Below are positions 8,118 to 17,300 of a stretch of DNA of 50,336 nucleotides, in pieces. A program made the position numbers and the translations under genes. Origin of the DNA: Microvirga pakistanensis (GTDB taxonomy: Bacteria; Pseudomonadota; Alphaproteobacteria; Rhizobiales; Beijerinckiaceae). The stretch covers positions 381 through 50,716 of the forward strand of contig NZ_SPJX01000640.1 in the NCBI RefSeq assembly GCF_004458765.1. Direction: 5' to 3'. The notes under the pieces are model-generated. The model did not search any database. It had not been told where the DNA came from and saw nothing but the letters and a program-made list of their open reading frames with translations. Numbering within the stretch: position 1 is the stretch's first letter; each line of letters begins with the position of its first letter.

Positions 8118-9638
8118 TCATCGATCGGCAAAGACGGGGTCGTTCAACGCACAGAAGCTCTCGCTCAATGCTGGATAGAGACCACGATAGATCGTGTGAG
8201 CCTTCCGATAGACCGCACCGGCTGCCCCATCGGCATGCTCGCGGGTGAGTTCGCGGATCGTGGCCGACGCCTCAACGACATCCTTCCACACGCCGACGCC
8301 GACGCCGGCGACCAAGGCGGCTCCGAAGGCGGCGCCCTCGGCGGCACCCTCCGTCGTCACGACGTCGCAATCGAACAGGTCGGCCTGGATCTGGCGCCAT
8401 AGCGCGGATCTCGCGCCGCCGCCTGAGGCCTTGATCAACCGACCTGAGATCCCCATCGGCTGCATCAGCGTCCGCATGTCGTAGAAGGCATGCACCACAC
8501 CTTCCATAACGCCGCGGGCCAGGTCACCCGCCGTATGCCGTGCCGTGAGCCCGACGAAGGCGCCGCGCGCGTCGGGATCGGGGTGCGGGCAGCGTTCGCC
8601 GTTCAGGTAGGGGAGGAACAGCAGTCCTCGAGCGCCGGGCTGGCTCGTTTCCGCGGCTGCGACCACCGTGTCGAAGTCGAGCGCATCATGCCCCAATCCC
8701 CGCATGACGGATCGGAACCAGCCCATGGCGCCGCCGGCATTCAGCGACACGCCCATGGCATGCCATTTGGACGGGCCGACATTGCAGAACATTTGAATGC
8801 GCCCGTCCGGGCTCGGCGAAGGCGCGTCCAATGCCGCAGCGAGGATCCCAGCGGTGCCGATGGTGGTTTGAAGCTCGCCGGGAGAGATCACGCCCGAGCC
8901 GATCGTCTGAATCACGCTGTCGCCGCCGCCGCCGGCCACGGGAGTTCCGGGCGGCAACCCGAACAGGGCAGCACCAGAGGCGCTCACGCGACCGCTGATC
9001 TCGTGGGATTCGAAACAGGGCGGCAGCAGGGCCGGATCAATCCCGACCCGTTCGATCAGGCTCGAGGCCCAGCTACGCTTCATGGTGTTGAAAAGACCGG
9101 TTCCGGATGCATCCGACACCTCTGTGGCCACTTCCCCGGTCAGGACAAGCCGAAGATAGTCCTTAGGGTTGAGAACGTAGCGCAGCCGCCGGTAGAGGTC
9201 CGGCTCGTGCCTTTGCATCCAGAGGATTTTGCCGCCGGTGTATCCAACCAGCATGCGGTTGCCGGTCTGCGCCAGAAGGGCCTGCAGCCCGCCTGCCTGC
9301 TCGGTGATGTCGGCCGCCTCGGCAGCATTGCGCTGGTCATTCCACAGGATGGCCGGCCGCAGCACCTGCCTGTCCTGGTCGAGCGGCGTCAACCCGTGCA
9401 TCTGCCCGGACAGGCCGATGCAGAGAAGCTCGGAATCCGGGCACTGCCGCATGACCGCCGTCACCGCTTCGCGAGCGCCGTCGACCCAGGACTGCGGATC
9501 CTGTTCCGTCCAGCCGGGGCGTGGCTGCGCCAGGCCATAATGCGCCGTATGGGCGGCCAGAACCTCTCCGTCCGTGCTGATCAGCAAGGCCTTGCAGCCG
9601 GATGTTCCGATATCGATGCCAAGAAGCGCGGACGGCAT
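8118..9638 (-). CDS. xylB: FGGY-family carbohydrate kinase, xylulokinase-like
   Basis: A 506-residue FGGY kinase that phosphorylates a ketopentose or polyol. The first ATP/Mg loop is GIDIGTSGCK at residues 7-16. GLSGQMHGLTPLD with LRPAILWNDQRN is the xylulokinase-type sugar-binding region. GGGGDSVIQTIGSG and ASGGGARSALWRQI are the C-terminal nucleotide-binding parts. The overall match is best to D-xylulose kinase. It begins 2 bases after the aldehyde dehydrogenase stop. With rpiA and the polyol dehydrogenase at 12734-13486 it would bring a pentitol or pentulose into the pentose phosphate pathway. The exact sugar is not certain, so the symbol is provisional. Confidence 0.85.
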   Translation of the reverse strand: MPSALLGIDIGTSGCKALLISTDGEVLAAHTAHYGLAQPRPGWTEQDPQSWVDGAREAVTAVMRQCPDSELLCIGLSGQMHGLTPLDQDRQVLRPAILWNDQRNAAEAADITEQAGGLQALLAQTGNRMLVGYTGGKILWMQRHEPDLYRRLRYVLNPKDYLRLVLTGEVATEVSDASGTGLFNTMKRSWASSLIERVGIDPALLPPCFESHEISGRVSASGAALFGLPPGTPVAGGGGDSVIQTIGSGVISPGELQTTIGTAGILAAALDAPSPSPDGRIQMFCNVGPSKWHAMGVSLNAGGAMGWFRSVMRGLGHDALDFDTVVAAAETSQPGARGLLFLPYLNGERCPHPDPDARGAFVGLTARHTAGDLARGVMEGVVHAFYDMRTLMQPMGISGRLIKASGGGARSALWRQIQADLFDCDVVTTEGAAEGAAFGAALVAGVGVGVWKDVVEASATIRELTREHADGAAGAVYRKAHTIYRGLYPALSESFCALNDPVFADR

Positions 9639-9640
9639 GG

Positions 9641-11110
9641 CTAGGCTCCGACCCCGTGATAGAGCCGGACATGCTTGAAGTTGAAGTACTCCAGCAGTCC
9701 CTCGCGACCGTGCTCATAGCCGACTCCGCTCTGCTTGCGGCCGCCATATGGGGCATTCATGATGCCTGCGTCGACATTGTTGATGGCCACATTGCCGAAG
9801 TCGAGGTCCGTCGACAGCCGGTAGATCTCCTGCAGATCGCGTGCGTAAACATAGGATGCCAAGCCATACGAGGTGTCATTCGCCAGCGAGACGGCCTCGT
9901 CGAGATCATCGAATGGCGCTACGCCGACCAGCGGGCCGAACGTTTCCTCGGTCATCACCTTCATGGCATGCGTGCAATCGGCAACGACGGTCGGGCGGAA
10001 GAAGAAGCCGTGCGCGAATTCCTTACCCTCTGGCGCTCCGCCCCCGGCGACGAGGCGCGCACCCTTGTCGAGCGCATCGGCAAGATGGTCGCGCATCTTG
10101 GCCAACGGCTCGGCCGAGGCCATCGAGCCCACGTCGGCATCCGGACGCGAGAGCCCGTCGCCGACGGTCAGTGCATCCGTGGCCTTGGCGAATTTTTCGA
10201 GGAACACGTCATAGATCGGGCGCGCCACATAGATGCGGTTGATGGCGATGCAAATCTGCCCCATGTTGCGGAAGGAGCGGCGCGTGGCGCCTTTGACGGC
10301 GGCATCCAGATCGGCGCTTGCCGTTACGACCAGCGGGCAGTTGCCGCCCAGCTCGAGCGACAGACGCTTGATGCTTGGGCACGAGCGCTGGATCTGCAAT
10401 CCCACGGCGTTGGAACCGGTGAAGGCAATCTTATCCACATCCGGGTGCTCCACCAGAGCTTGGCCGACGATCGAACCCTTTCCGGTCAGAACGTTGACGA
10501 CGCCGGCCGGGATTCCCGCCTCGGCGACCTTTTCGGCAATCGCGAGCGCGGTAAAGGGTGTGAGCTCGGCCGGCTTGATGATGATCGCACATCCTGCGGC
10601 CACGCTGGCGCAAAGCTTCCAGCCGATCAATTCCGCAGGGTAGTTCCACGGCGTGATCGCACCCACGACCCCGATCGGTTCACGGACCACCTGACTCTGG
10701 AAGCCGTTCTGATCGTTCGGTACGATCTCGCCGAGAATGCGAACTGCTTCCTCGCCATAGAAATGGCAGGCTTCGGCGAGCTTCAGAATTTCGCCCTTGG
10801 CCTCGTTGAGCGGCTTTCCCTGCTCCATCGTCATGATCTCGGCCATGCGGCCCGCGTCGGCTGCGATCAGGTCGCCCAGCTTGTGCAGGGCCTGCGCGCG
10901 AACTTTCGCCGGAACACGCGACCAAGACCGGAACGCCTTGCGCGCGGCCGCCACGGCTTGGTCGATCTCATCCGGCGTCGCGCCCGCGATCTCGCCGATC
11001 ACCTGGTCGCGCGCAGGATTCTTGACGCTCATGCGCGCCCCGGAACCTTCGACAAAGCGTCCCGCGATGAACAGAGCTCCGTTGAATCGGGACACTATCG
11101 CTTCAGACAT
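9641..11110 (-). CDS. NAD(P)-dependent aldehyde dehydrogenase (SSADH / ketoglutarate-semialdehyde type)
   Basis: A 489-residue ALDH. The catalytic cysteine is Cys287 in GQICIAINR, the general base glutamate is in LSLELGGNCP, and the cofactor site is TPWNYP...KPAELTP with FTGSNAVG. It resembles succinate-semialdehyde, lactaldehyde and 2-oxoglutarate-semialdehyde dehydrogenases. ATG 11110 follows GGAGAG. Divergent from the FAH-family gene across a 301-bp region with two operator-like sites. If that partner makes 2-oxoglutarate semialdehyde, as in the Weimberg pathway, this enzyme would oxidise it to 2-oxoglutarate; glycolaldehyde is an alternative substrate. Confidence 0.85.
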   Translation of the reverse strand: MSEAIVSRFNGALFIAGRFVEGSGARMSVKNPARDQVIGEIAGATPDEIDQAVAAARKAFRSWSRVPAKVRAQALHKLGDLIAADAGRMAEIMTMEQGKPLNEAKGEILKLAEACHFYGEEAVRILGEIVPNDQNGFQSQVVREPIGVVGAITPWNYPAELIGWKLCASVAAGCAIIIKPAELTPFTALAIAEKVAEAGIPAGVVNVLTGKGSIVGQALVEHPDVDKIAFTGSNAVGLQIQRSCPSIKRLSLELGGNCPLVVTASADLDAAVKGATRRSFRNMGQICIAINRIYVARPIYDVFLEKFAKATDALTVGDGLSRPDADVGSMASAEPLAKMRDHLADALDKGARLVAGGGAPEGKEFAHGFFFRPTVVADCTHAMKVMTEETFGPLVGVAPFDDLDEAVSLANDTSYGLASYVYARDLQEIYRLSTDLDFGNVAINNVDAGIMNAPYGGRKQSGVGYEHGREGLLEYFNFKHVRLYHGVGA

Positions 11111-11168
11111 TGGCTCTCCGCATCGTTTCCACATCGTACGTCCGCCTCTACGGCCACGGCAGGCAGAA

Positions 11169-11183
11169 TATAGCAATACTACA
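11169..11183. promoter_or_regulatory. Candidate RpiR operator, site c (TATAGC-AAT-ACTACA)
   Basis: Third member of the 15-bp motif family, 58 bases upstream of the aldehyde dehydrogenase start. The right half ACTACA is identical to sites a and b; the left half has AGC in place of AGT. Confidence 0.5.
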
Positions 11184-11379
11184 TAAGTGCAAGCTCACAA
11201 AAGAGAAAACCGAAAGAGCTGGCCTTACTCTCCTGACGAACTAGAAAAGTGTTGTCCGGCAGAGACTTAGAACGATGACACGGCACCTATCGTATCAAAA
11301 TCGCGGGGCGTATCGAACATTTCCCGCTCTCATTCCAGTTTGGCGTAGCTTTGCGTCTTGACGACCGGGAAGGCATTAA

Positions 11380-11394
11380 CGTAGTTTTGCTACG
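11380..11394. promoter_or_regulatory. Candidate RpiR operator, site d (CGTAGT-TTT-GCTACG)
   Basis: The most symmetrical copy of the motif, 17 bases upstream of the FAH-family gene start, where a bound repressor would block the promoter or initiation. A weaker relative (CGTAGC-TTT-GCGTC) lies at 11344-11357. With site c it would co-regulate both directions of the divergent region. Confidence 0.5.
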
Positions 11395-11411
11395 CATACA
11401 CGGATCGTAGA

Positions 11412-12557
11412 ATGCTTCCCGTATCCCACGAACGCGCCCGGCTCGTTGGCCGCGTATGGCGCTCAGATATCTCAGCTCCCTCGGTGGTGATCGTTCGCGA
11501 CGCCCAGGTGATCGATGTTACGCCCTCGGTTTCATCGATGGCCGATTTCCTCGACGAGGATCCGGCAGGCCGCTTCGACACGCTCGACGGCGAGGTTCTC
11601 GGCACGCCTGATGATCTCGTTCTTGCACCCGAGGAGATGGGGGTCCGCGCCACGCGTCATTGCCTGCTCGCCCCCTGCGACTTCCAGGCTCTCAAGGCCT
11701 GCGGCGTCACGTTCGCACAGAGCATGATCGAGCGCGTGATCGATGAGCGCACCCTGGGAGATCCGGCTAGGGCCGATGAGATCCGCCGGCGGATCGGCGA
11801 CTTGATCGGCGGCAGCCTGTCCAATATCCGGGCCGGCTCGGAAGAGGCCGCGCGCGTGAAGGCGGCGCTCGAAGGCGAAGGCCTGTGGTCGCAGTATCTT
11901 GAGGTCGGGATCGGACCGGACGCGGAGGTTTTCACTAAGTCGCAGCCGATGTCCGCTGTCGGCCACGGCGCTCAGGTCGGCGTCAACCGAATCTCGAAAT
12001 GGAACAACCCTGAACCGGAGATCGTGCTCGCCGTCGACAGCCGGGGCAAGATCTGCGGCGCGACGCTCGGAAACGATGTCAACCTGCGGGATGTGGAAGG
12101 CCGTTCGGCCCTGCTTCTGGGCAAGGCCAAGGACAACAACGCCTCCTGCGCCATCGGTCCGTTCATTCGCCTGTTCGATGAGGATTTCACGATCGAAGAC
12201 ATTGAGAACGCAACGCTGACCATGTCGGTCACGGGCACGGACCGCTTCGAGATGTCCAGCACCTCGAACATGGCGGATATCAGCCGCAAGCCGATCGAGC
12301 TCGTCGCCCAGACGATCAACGCCTCCCACCAATACCCCGACGGCTTCATGCTGTTCCTCGGCACCATGTTCGCTCCCACGAAGGACCGCGCGGAAAAGGG
12401 CAGCGGCTTCACGCACATGGAAGGGGACGTCGTGGAGATCTCCACGCCCATGCTGGGCACGCTGCGCAATACGGTGACGACCTCCGACAAGGCCCGCCCG
12501 TGGGATTACGGCGTTCGGGCTCTCGTTCGCGACATGGCCCGACGAGGGCTGCTGTGA
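11412..12557 (+). CDS. Fumarylacetoacetate-hydrolase-family protein, 2-keto-3-deoxy-sugar-acid dehydratase type
   Basis: A 381-residue protein of the long FAH subfamily (COG3970) that includes Caulobacter XylX, the 2-keto-3-deoxy-D-xylonate dehydratase, and related 2-keto-3-deoxypentonate dehydratases. The metal-binding region shows NNPEPEIVLAV at residues 198-208 (Glu201 and Glu203 as likely ligands) and then GNDVNLRDVEGRSALLLGKAKDNNASC. The product in the family is 2-oxoglutarate semialdehyde, which fits the divergent ALDH. The sugar dehydrogenase may be local, but the lactonase and the aldonate dehydratase of a full oxidative pathway are not in the window. Function is inferred from subfamily and context. 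Confidence 0.75.
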   Translation: MLPVSHERARLVGRVWRSDISAPSVVIVRDAQVIDVTPSVSSMADFLDEDPAGRFDTLDGEVLGTPDDLVLAPEEMGVRATRHCLLAPCDFQALKACGVTFAQSMIERVIDERTLGDPARADEIRRRIGDLIGGSLSNIRAGSEEAARVKAALEGEGLWSQYLEVGIGPDAEVFTKSQPMSAVGHGAQVGVNRISKWNNPEPEIVLAVDSRGKICGATLGNDVNLRDVEGRSALLLGKAKDNNASCAIGPFIRLFDEDFTIEDIENATLTMSVTGTDRFEMSSTSNMADISRKPIELVAQTINASHQYPDGFMLFLGTMFAPTKDRAEKGSGFTHMEGDVVEISTPMLGTLRNTVTTSDKARPWDYGVRALVRDMARRGLL

Positions 12558-12733
12558 GCGGGAAGAACCGCAGGTGTTTCCGTCGCCGGCACGGCCCACC
12601 GTAGCCCGCACGGCTACCGGGCAAGGTCCGCCGCCTTCGCCAAGCTCCCGCCGAGCCTCGTGAAGCGGACAGAGCCCAGGACACGAGGCGGATACTCGGC
12701 CGGCCCCCCTTTCATCCAGATCCAGAGAAAGTC

Positions 12734-13486
12734 ATGTCCTATCGCGCGAAATTAGATCTGAGCGGACGCGTCGCCCTCGTGACTGGCGCCGGTCAGGGAA
12801 TCGGAGCGGCCTGTGCGCAGGCTCTCGCCGAGACCGGAGCGACGGTCATCTGCACCGACATCGACCTTGCGAGGGCGCAGGGCGTCGCGAAATCCATCGG
12901 CGGCTCGGCGCAGGCGGAGCAGCTTGATGTGACCAACAGCGCACGGCTCCGCGCTTTGGCCGAAACATTGCCGCCCCTGGACATCCTCGTCTGCAATGCG
13001 GGCGTCGTCAGCAATGTTCCGGCGGAAGACATGACCGACGAACAGTGGGACCGGGTCATCGAAGTGAACCTGACCGGGGTGTTCCGGACCTGTCGTACAT
13101 TCGGGCGGCGCATGCTGGAACGGGGCAAGGGGTCCATCATCAATATCGGCTCGATGTCGGCCCACATCGTCAACGTTCCGCAGCCTCAGTGCCACTACAA
13201 TGCCTCGAAGGCAGGCGTCCATCATCTGACTCGCTCGCTCGCGGTCGAATGGGCCGCGAGAGGTGTGCGGGTCAACGCGGTGGCACCGACCTATATCGAG
13301 ACGCCGCTCCTGCACGGCCTGGAAAGCCAGCCTCACCTCAAGGAGCGCTGGCTCGATCTGACGCCGGCCGGTCGCATGGGCAAGCCGGAGGAGATCGCCT
13401 CCATCGTCCAGTTCCTGGCCTCCGACGCGTCGAGCCTCATGACGGGGTCGATCGTCACGGCGGATGCGGGCTACACCAGCATCTAG
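12734..13486 (+). CDS. Short-chain dehydrogenase/reductase, polyol (galactitol/threitol/arabitol) type
   Basis: A 250-residue classical SDR. It has the NAD-binding TGAGQGIG at residues 18-24, the NAG motif, and the catalytic Ser140, Tyr155 and Lys159 (CHYNASKAG). The run FGRRMLERGKGSIINIGSMS with IVNVPQ and TPAGRMGKPEEIA resembles Rhodobacter galactitol dehydrogenase and D-threitol dehydrogenases more than FabG. It lies 176 bases after the FAH-family gene on the same strand. A polyol-to-ketose oxidation would supply the substrate of the xylulokinase-like enzyme. Exact polyol unknown. Confidence 0.8.
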   Translation: MSYRAKLDLSGRVALVTGAGQGIGAACAQALAETGATVICTDIDLARAQGVAKSIGGSAQAEQLDVTNSARLRALAETLPPLDILVCNAGVVSNVPAEDMTDEQWDRVIEVNLTGVFRTCRTFGRRMLERGKGSIINIGSMSAHIVNVPQPQCHYNASKAGVHHLTRSLAVEWAARGVRVNAVAPTYIETPLLHGLESQPHLKERWLDLTPAGRMGKPEEIASIVQFLASDASSLMTGSIVTADAGYTSI

Positions 13487-13555
13487 AGCATCGTGCGGAT
13501 CCAGAGGGCCGCGTCAGCGAAAAGTGGGTTCGTTTTTCCGCGCGAACGATGCTCT
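13485..13555. repeat. REP-like palindrome 1 (AGAGCATCGT ... ACGATGCTCT)
   Basis: Perfect 10-bp inverted arms enclose 51 bases, beginning in the SDR stop codon. The inner text GAAAAGTGGGTTCG-TTTTTCCGCGCG resembles the dispersed intergenic palindromes common in Methylobacterium, Bradyrhizobium and Microvirga. It may serve as a transcription terminator or mRNA-stabilising hairpin. Confidence 0.7.
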
Positions 13556-13567
13556 CATTGAAGAAGG

Positions 13568-13614
13568 AAAGCATCGGACCCAACAGCGCGGGTCCAGTTT
13601 TGACCCGATGCTTT
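13568..13614. repeat. REP-like palindrome 2 (AAAGCATCGG ... CCGATGCTTT)
   Basis: A second palindrome 12 bases after the first. It has perfect 10-bp arms and a nested GGACCC/GGGTCC stem at 13576-13581 and 13590-13595. Both palindromes share the GCATCG / CGATGC core. The pair forms a tandem REP-like unit. Confidence 0.7.
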
Positions 13615-14309
13615 AGTGACTCTTGCTCTTCGCCTGCGTCGACAGCGGGCGACATGACCGCCGGCTCTGCGGCAAAATTTTATTTGTCGTGGAGCATTGG
13701 CCGTCGCAGCAAAGGAGCCGTGAGAGCATAGGACGCCGAAGCCCAAGGAGAGATTGCGCAACGATCACCGAGACGGGATCAGCAAAACCAGCTTTGCGAT
13801 AAGCTCTCCAAGCCCGAGGCTCTGAACTTGACCCGATGCGCGAACTCCGATCCGAGCCCGCGGCATGTGAACCGCATCGACGGCCGCCCTGTGTCAAACC
13901 CTGACCAAGCGCTGCACCGATTCCGAATAGTGTTCTTGCGCTTTCCCAGCCTTCCAGACATGTCGCCAACTCGATAGTCACTCCCCTGGCCTAGGGAGGC
14001 CACGCTGTCCGGCTGCTGCGGGATCAGCGGCTTAGCGCCACCATCATGACCACACCGGCGCCTGAAGACGCAACTGCCTCAACGTTGCGACGGGATCCAA
14101 ACAGTCACGTGTCACTGCCACAGCCGAGAATCCATTCAGACACAGAGTCACATTTCAACTTTACGGCAGCATTGATCGTCCGAAGGTGAATAATCGATTT
14201 TACGATGAATGTGCTTGAAGAAGGGAGAGGGATAACGACGCAGATCTTGAAGATACCTCTCGGGTGTGCTTTGACACAATCTGGCCACAGTTCCAACCCC
14301 GAGTTCAGA
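13615..14309. other. Non-coding stretch upstream of the RTX gene
   Basis: About 700 bases without a convincing gene on either strand. Codon structure is poor and the short open frames overlap each other in opposite directions. The last 150 bases are less GC-rich and must contain the RTX promoter. A GGGAGAGGG sequence at about 14223-14231 could be a ribosome binding site for an alternative RTX start, but no well-spaced in-frame start follows it. Confidence 0.4.
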
Positions 14310-17300
14310 ATGTCCCTTTACTATACCGATCCCAACGGTACCTCTTGGTCGATCAACTACGACGGATCAATCCGCGCCAACAATGGATCATCCCTCCATG
14401 ATACCGGCGCGAGTCTCACAGTTTCCGCTGTCTCGGGCAGCACTCGGACGCCGATCTCCCTGAGCTATGGCACGCCAACAACGACGGCGACCTCTCATTC
14501 TGTAACGGCAACGGGTTCCGGTATCTCGGTGAACCGCCAGGCTCAGGTGCTCTCCGACGGTGCCGGTTTCTATTTCCTGCGGGTTGTGGAGACCCTCACC
14601 AACGTCGCGTCCTCCACCCAAACGCTCGCGGTCAATCTCACTGACAATCTCTATGCTGACAGTGCCGCCACCCTGACAGGCACCTCAAGCGGTGACGCCA
14701 CTTACTCGAGCACCGATGATTGGTACATGACCAGTTCGTCGGCTTCATCGTATCCCCAGATTGCCCACATCGTCTCTGGGGGCGCTGCCGGACCGGCGGT
14801 GACATCCCGGTCGGCGACGGATCGATTCGAGAGCGGATACAACTTAACATTGGCCGCCGGTCAGTCAGCGACGATTGTTCACTTCTATGTCGTTGGCGAT
14901 GTCGAGTCCGAAGTTCGGACGCAGGCCACACGTCTGACCAAGTTGCCGTCCTATGCTCTTGCAGGGCTCAGCACCACGCAACTCGCGGAAATCACGAACT
15001 ATCCCGTTGATGTCACAAGCGGGTCGAGCACTGTTCTTGCGGATTACCAGCTCAAGCTCACACTGACCGGAACGAACAATATCAACGGAACCGGCAACGG
15101 GCTCGACAACACGCTCATCGGCAATTCGGGCGCGAATACCCTGACCGGTCTCGGTGGCGATGACTACCTCGATGGCAAGGCCGGTGCCGATAGCCTGGTC
15201 GGAGGCGCCGGCAACGACACCTACGTGGTCGACAATGCAGGCGATGTCGTCGTTGAGGCGAACAATGCGGGAACCGACACAATTCTATCGAGCCGTAACT
15301 TCGCCCTCCATACAGGAGCCCTCGTCTATGTGGAGAACCTGACGCTTACAGGTTCGGCAATCACGGCCAAGGGCAACGCTTCCGCTAATGTGCTAACCGG
15401 CAACGCCGCGAACAACGCCCTGATCGGGCTTGAAGGAAACGACACGCTCGATGGAAAATCGGGCGATGACACGATGACCGGGGGCGTCGGCAACGACACC
15501 TATGTCGTCGACAGCCGCGGCGATGTCGTGACGGAGATCACCGGCGAGGGGACTGACACCGTCAATTCTGCGGTCTCCGGCTATGCCCTCGGAGCCAACC
15601 TCGAGAACCTGACCCTGATCGGCTCAGCCACGAGCGGCACAGGCAACAATTCCAACAATGTACTGACGGGCAATTCCCTCACGAACACCCTGACCGGACT
15701 TGGCGGCAACGACACCTACGTCGTCGATTCAGAGAAGGACGTTGTGGTCGAGGGAGCCAATCAGGGGACCGACACCGTCGTTTCGTCTGCCGCCAGCTAT
15801 ACCTTGCGGACGAATGTCGAGAACCTAACCCTTGCCGAAAAGAGCCCGGCGTGGCGCGGCATCGGCAATGCGGCGGCGAACGTGCTGACCGGCAACAGCG
15901 GCAACAACACTCTGGATGGCAAGGCTGGTGCCGATACCCTGAAAGGCGGCGCAGGTAGCGACGTCTACGTCGTCGACAATAGCGGCGATTCGGTAATCGA
16001 GGCCGCTGGAAAGGGAGTCGACACTGTTCAGACCTCCCTCTCTTCATATACGCTCGGAGCCAATGTCGAGAACGGAGTTCAACTTAAAGGCGGCGTCACT
16101 CTCAAAGGCAACAGCCTCAACAATACCCTAGCCGGCAACAATGTCGCCAATGCGCTTCACGGCTATGACGGAAACGATACACTTAACGGAGGCGGCGGCA
16201 ACGACACTCTCAGCGGAGGCGCTGGTAACGATCTTCTCGTCGGCGATGCGGGTGCGCCCGAAAGTATTGTAGCCAGCGGCCGCGGACAAATCGGCGGCGT
16301 CGATCTCGTCCTCAACGTGTCCGCGCCCGAGATTGCCAACCGTAGCGTGACTCTCTCGGGCAGTATCAGTACTCTCGATCTCACGGAGGCGCCGCTCAAT
16401 ATCGTCTATGTCATTGACCGTTCCGGCAGCATGACTGACACATTCAGCGGTGAGACCGACGTGGGTGATCGCAACGGCGACGGCTACAGCAATACGACGC
16501 TCGATGCCGCGATTGCATCGTTCGAGCGGCTGAACCAGTCACTGAGTGACGCAGGCCTAGGCGCCAATGTCCGCCTTGCGCTGGTGCCCTTCGAGTCGAG
16601 TGCTTCCGTAAGCTACACCGGCAGCCCCGTTGCCGATTCCAACGGCAATGGAGTTGCCGATGTTATCGAAGCACTGCGGAACCTGCGTGTTGCCGGCTCG
16701 ACCAATTACACCGCCGCATTGGAGCAGACACTTTCATTTCTTGAGGGACAAGGGACAGGGCGCAATCTGGTCTTCTTTGTCTCCGATGGCGCCCCTGATA
16801 ACCGGGACTACGAGACCTCGATCCTGCCGGCACTTCGGGCCACGGGACAAGGCGGCACGCTGATCAGAGCCATTGGAACCGGTGCAGGTGCCGACGAGGA
16901 GGTTCTCGATCTTCTGGACGACGGTCTGTCAAACGACAGCGCCGAGATTGTGCTCAATCCGAAGGATCTGGATGCCGGTCTGACCAACGCTCTGGTGAGC
17001 GTCCGTGATGGTGCTTGGATCGAGATCTATCGTAACGACCAACTCGTTGAGGTTCTTGGGAGCGATAGCTTCACCGTATCGCCGTTCGGCCTCAGCTTTA
17101 GGACGCCCCCGCTCGCCCTGAGCGCCTCGGGTTCCGACACGTTCAAGGCAGTCCTTGTCACTTCGGACGCTACGGGACGCACGATCTCAACGTCGATCCC
17201 AGTCTCAGCAGGCACCTTTACCTCGAATGACACTCTCGACGGCGGCGAGGGCGACGATACGCTCGATGGCGGTGTTGGTGCCGATCGGATGACCGGCGGT

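Noticed and set aside
8490..9644. Long plus-strand open frame (384 codons) opposite the kinase gene
   Set aside because: It mirrors a clear FGGY kinase on the other strand, has no domain of its own and is rich in Arg/His/Gln as antisense frames of GC-rich genes are.
9602..11173. Plus-strand open frame of 523 codons opposite the aldehyde dehydrogenase
   Set aside because: It is antisense to an ALDH with all catalytic motifs; no recognisable domain or ribosome site.
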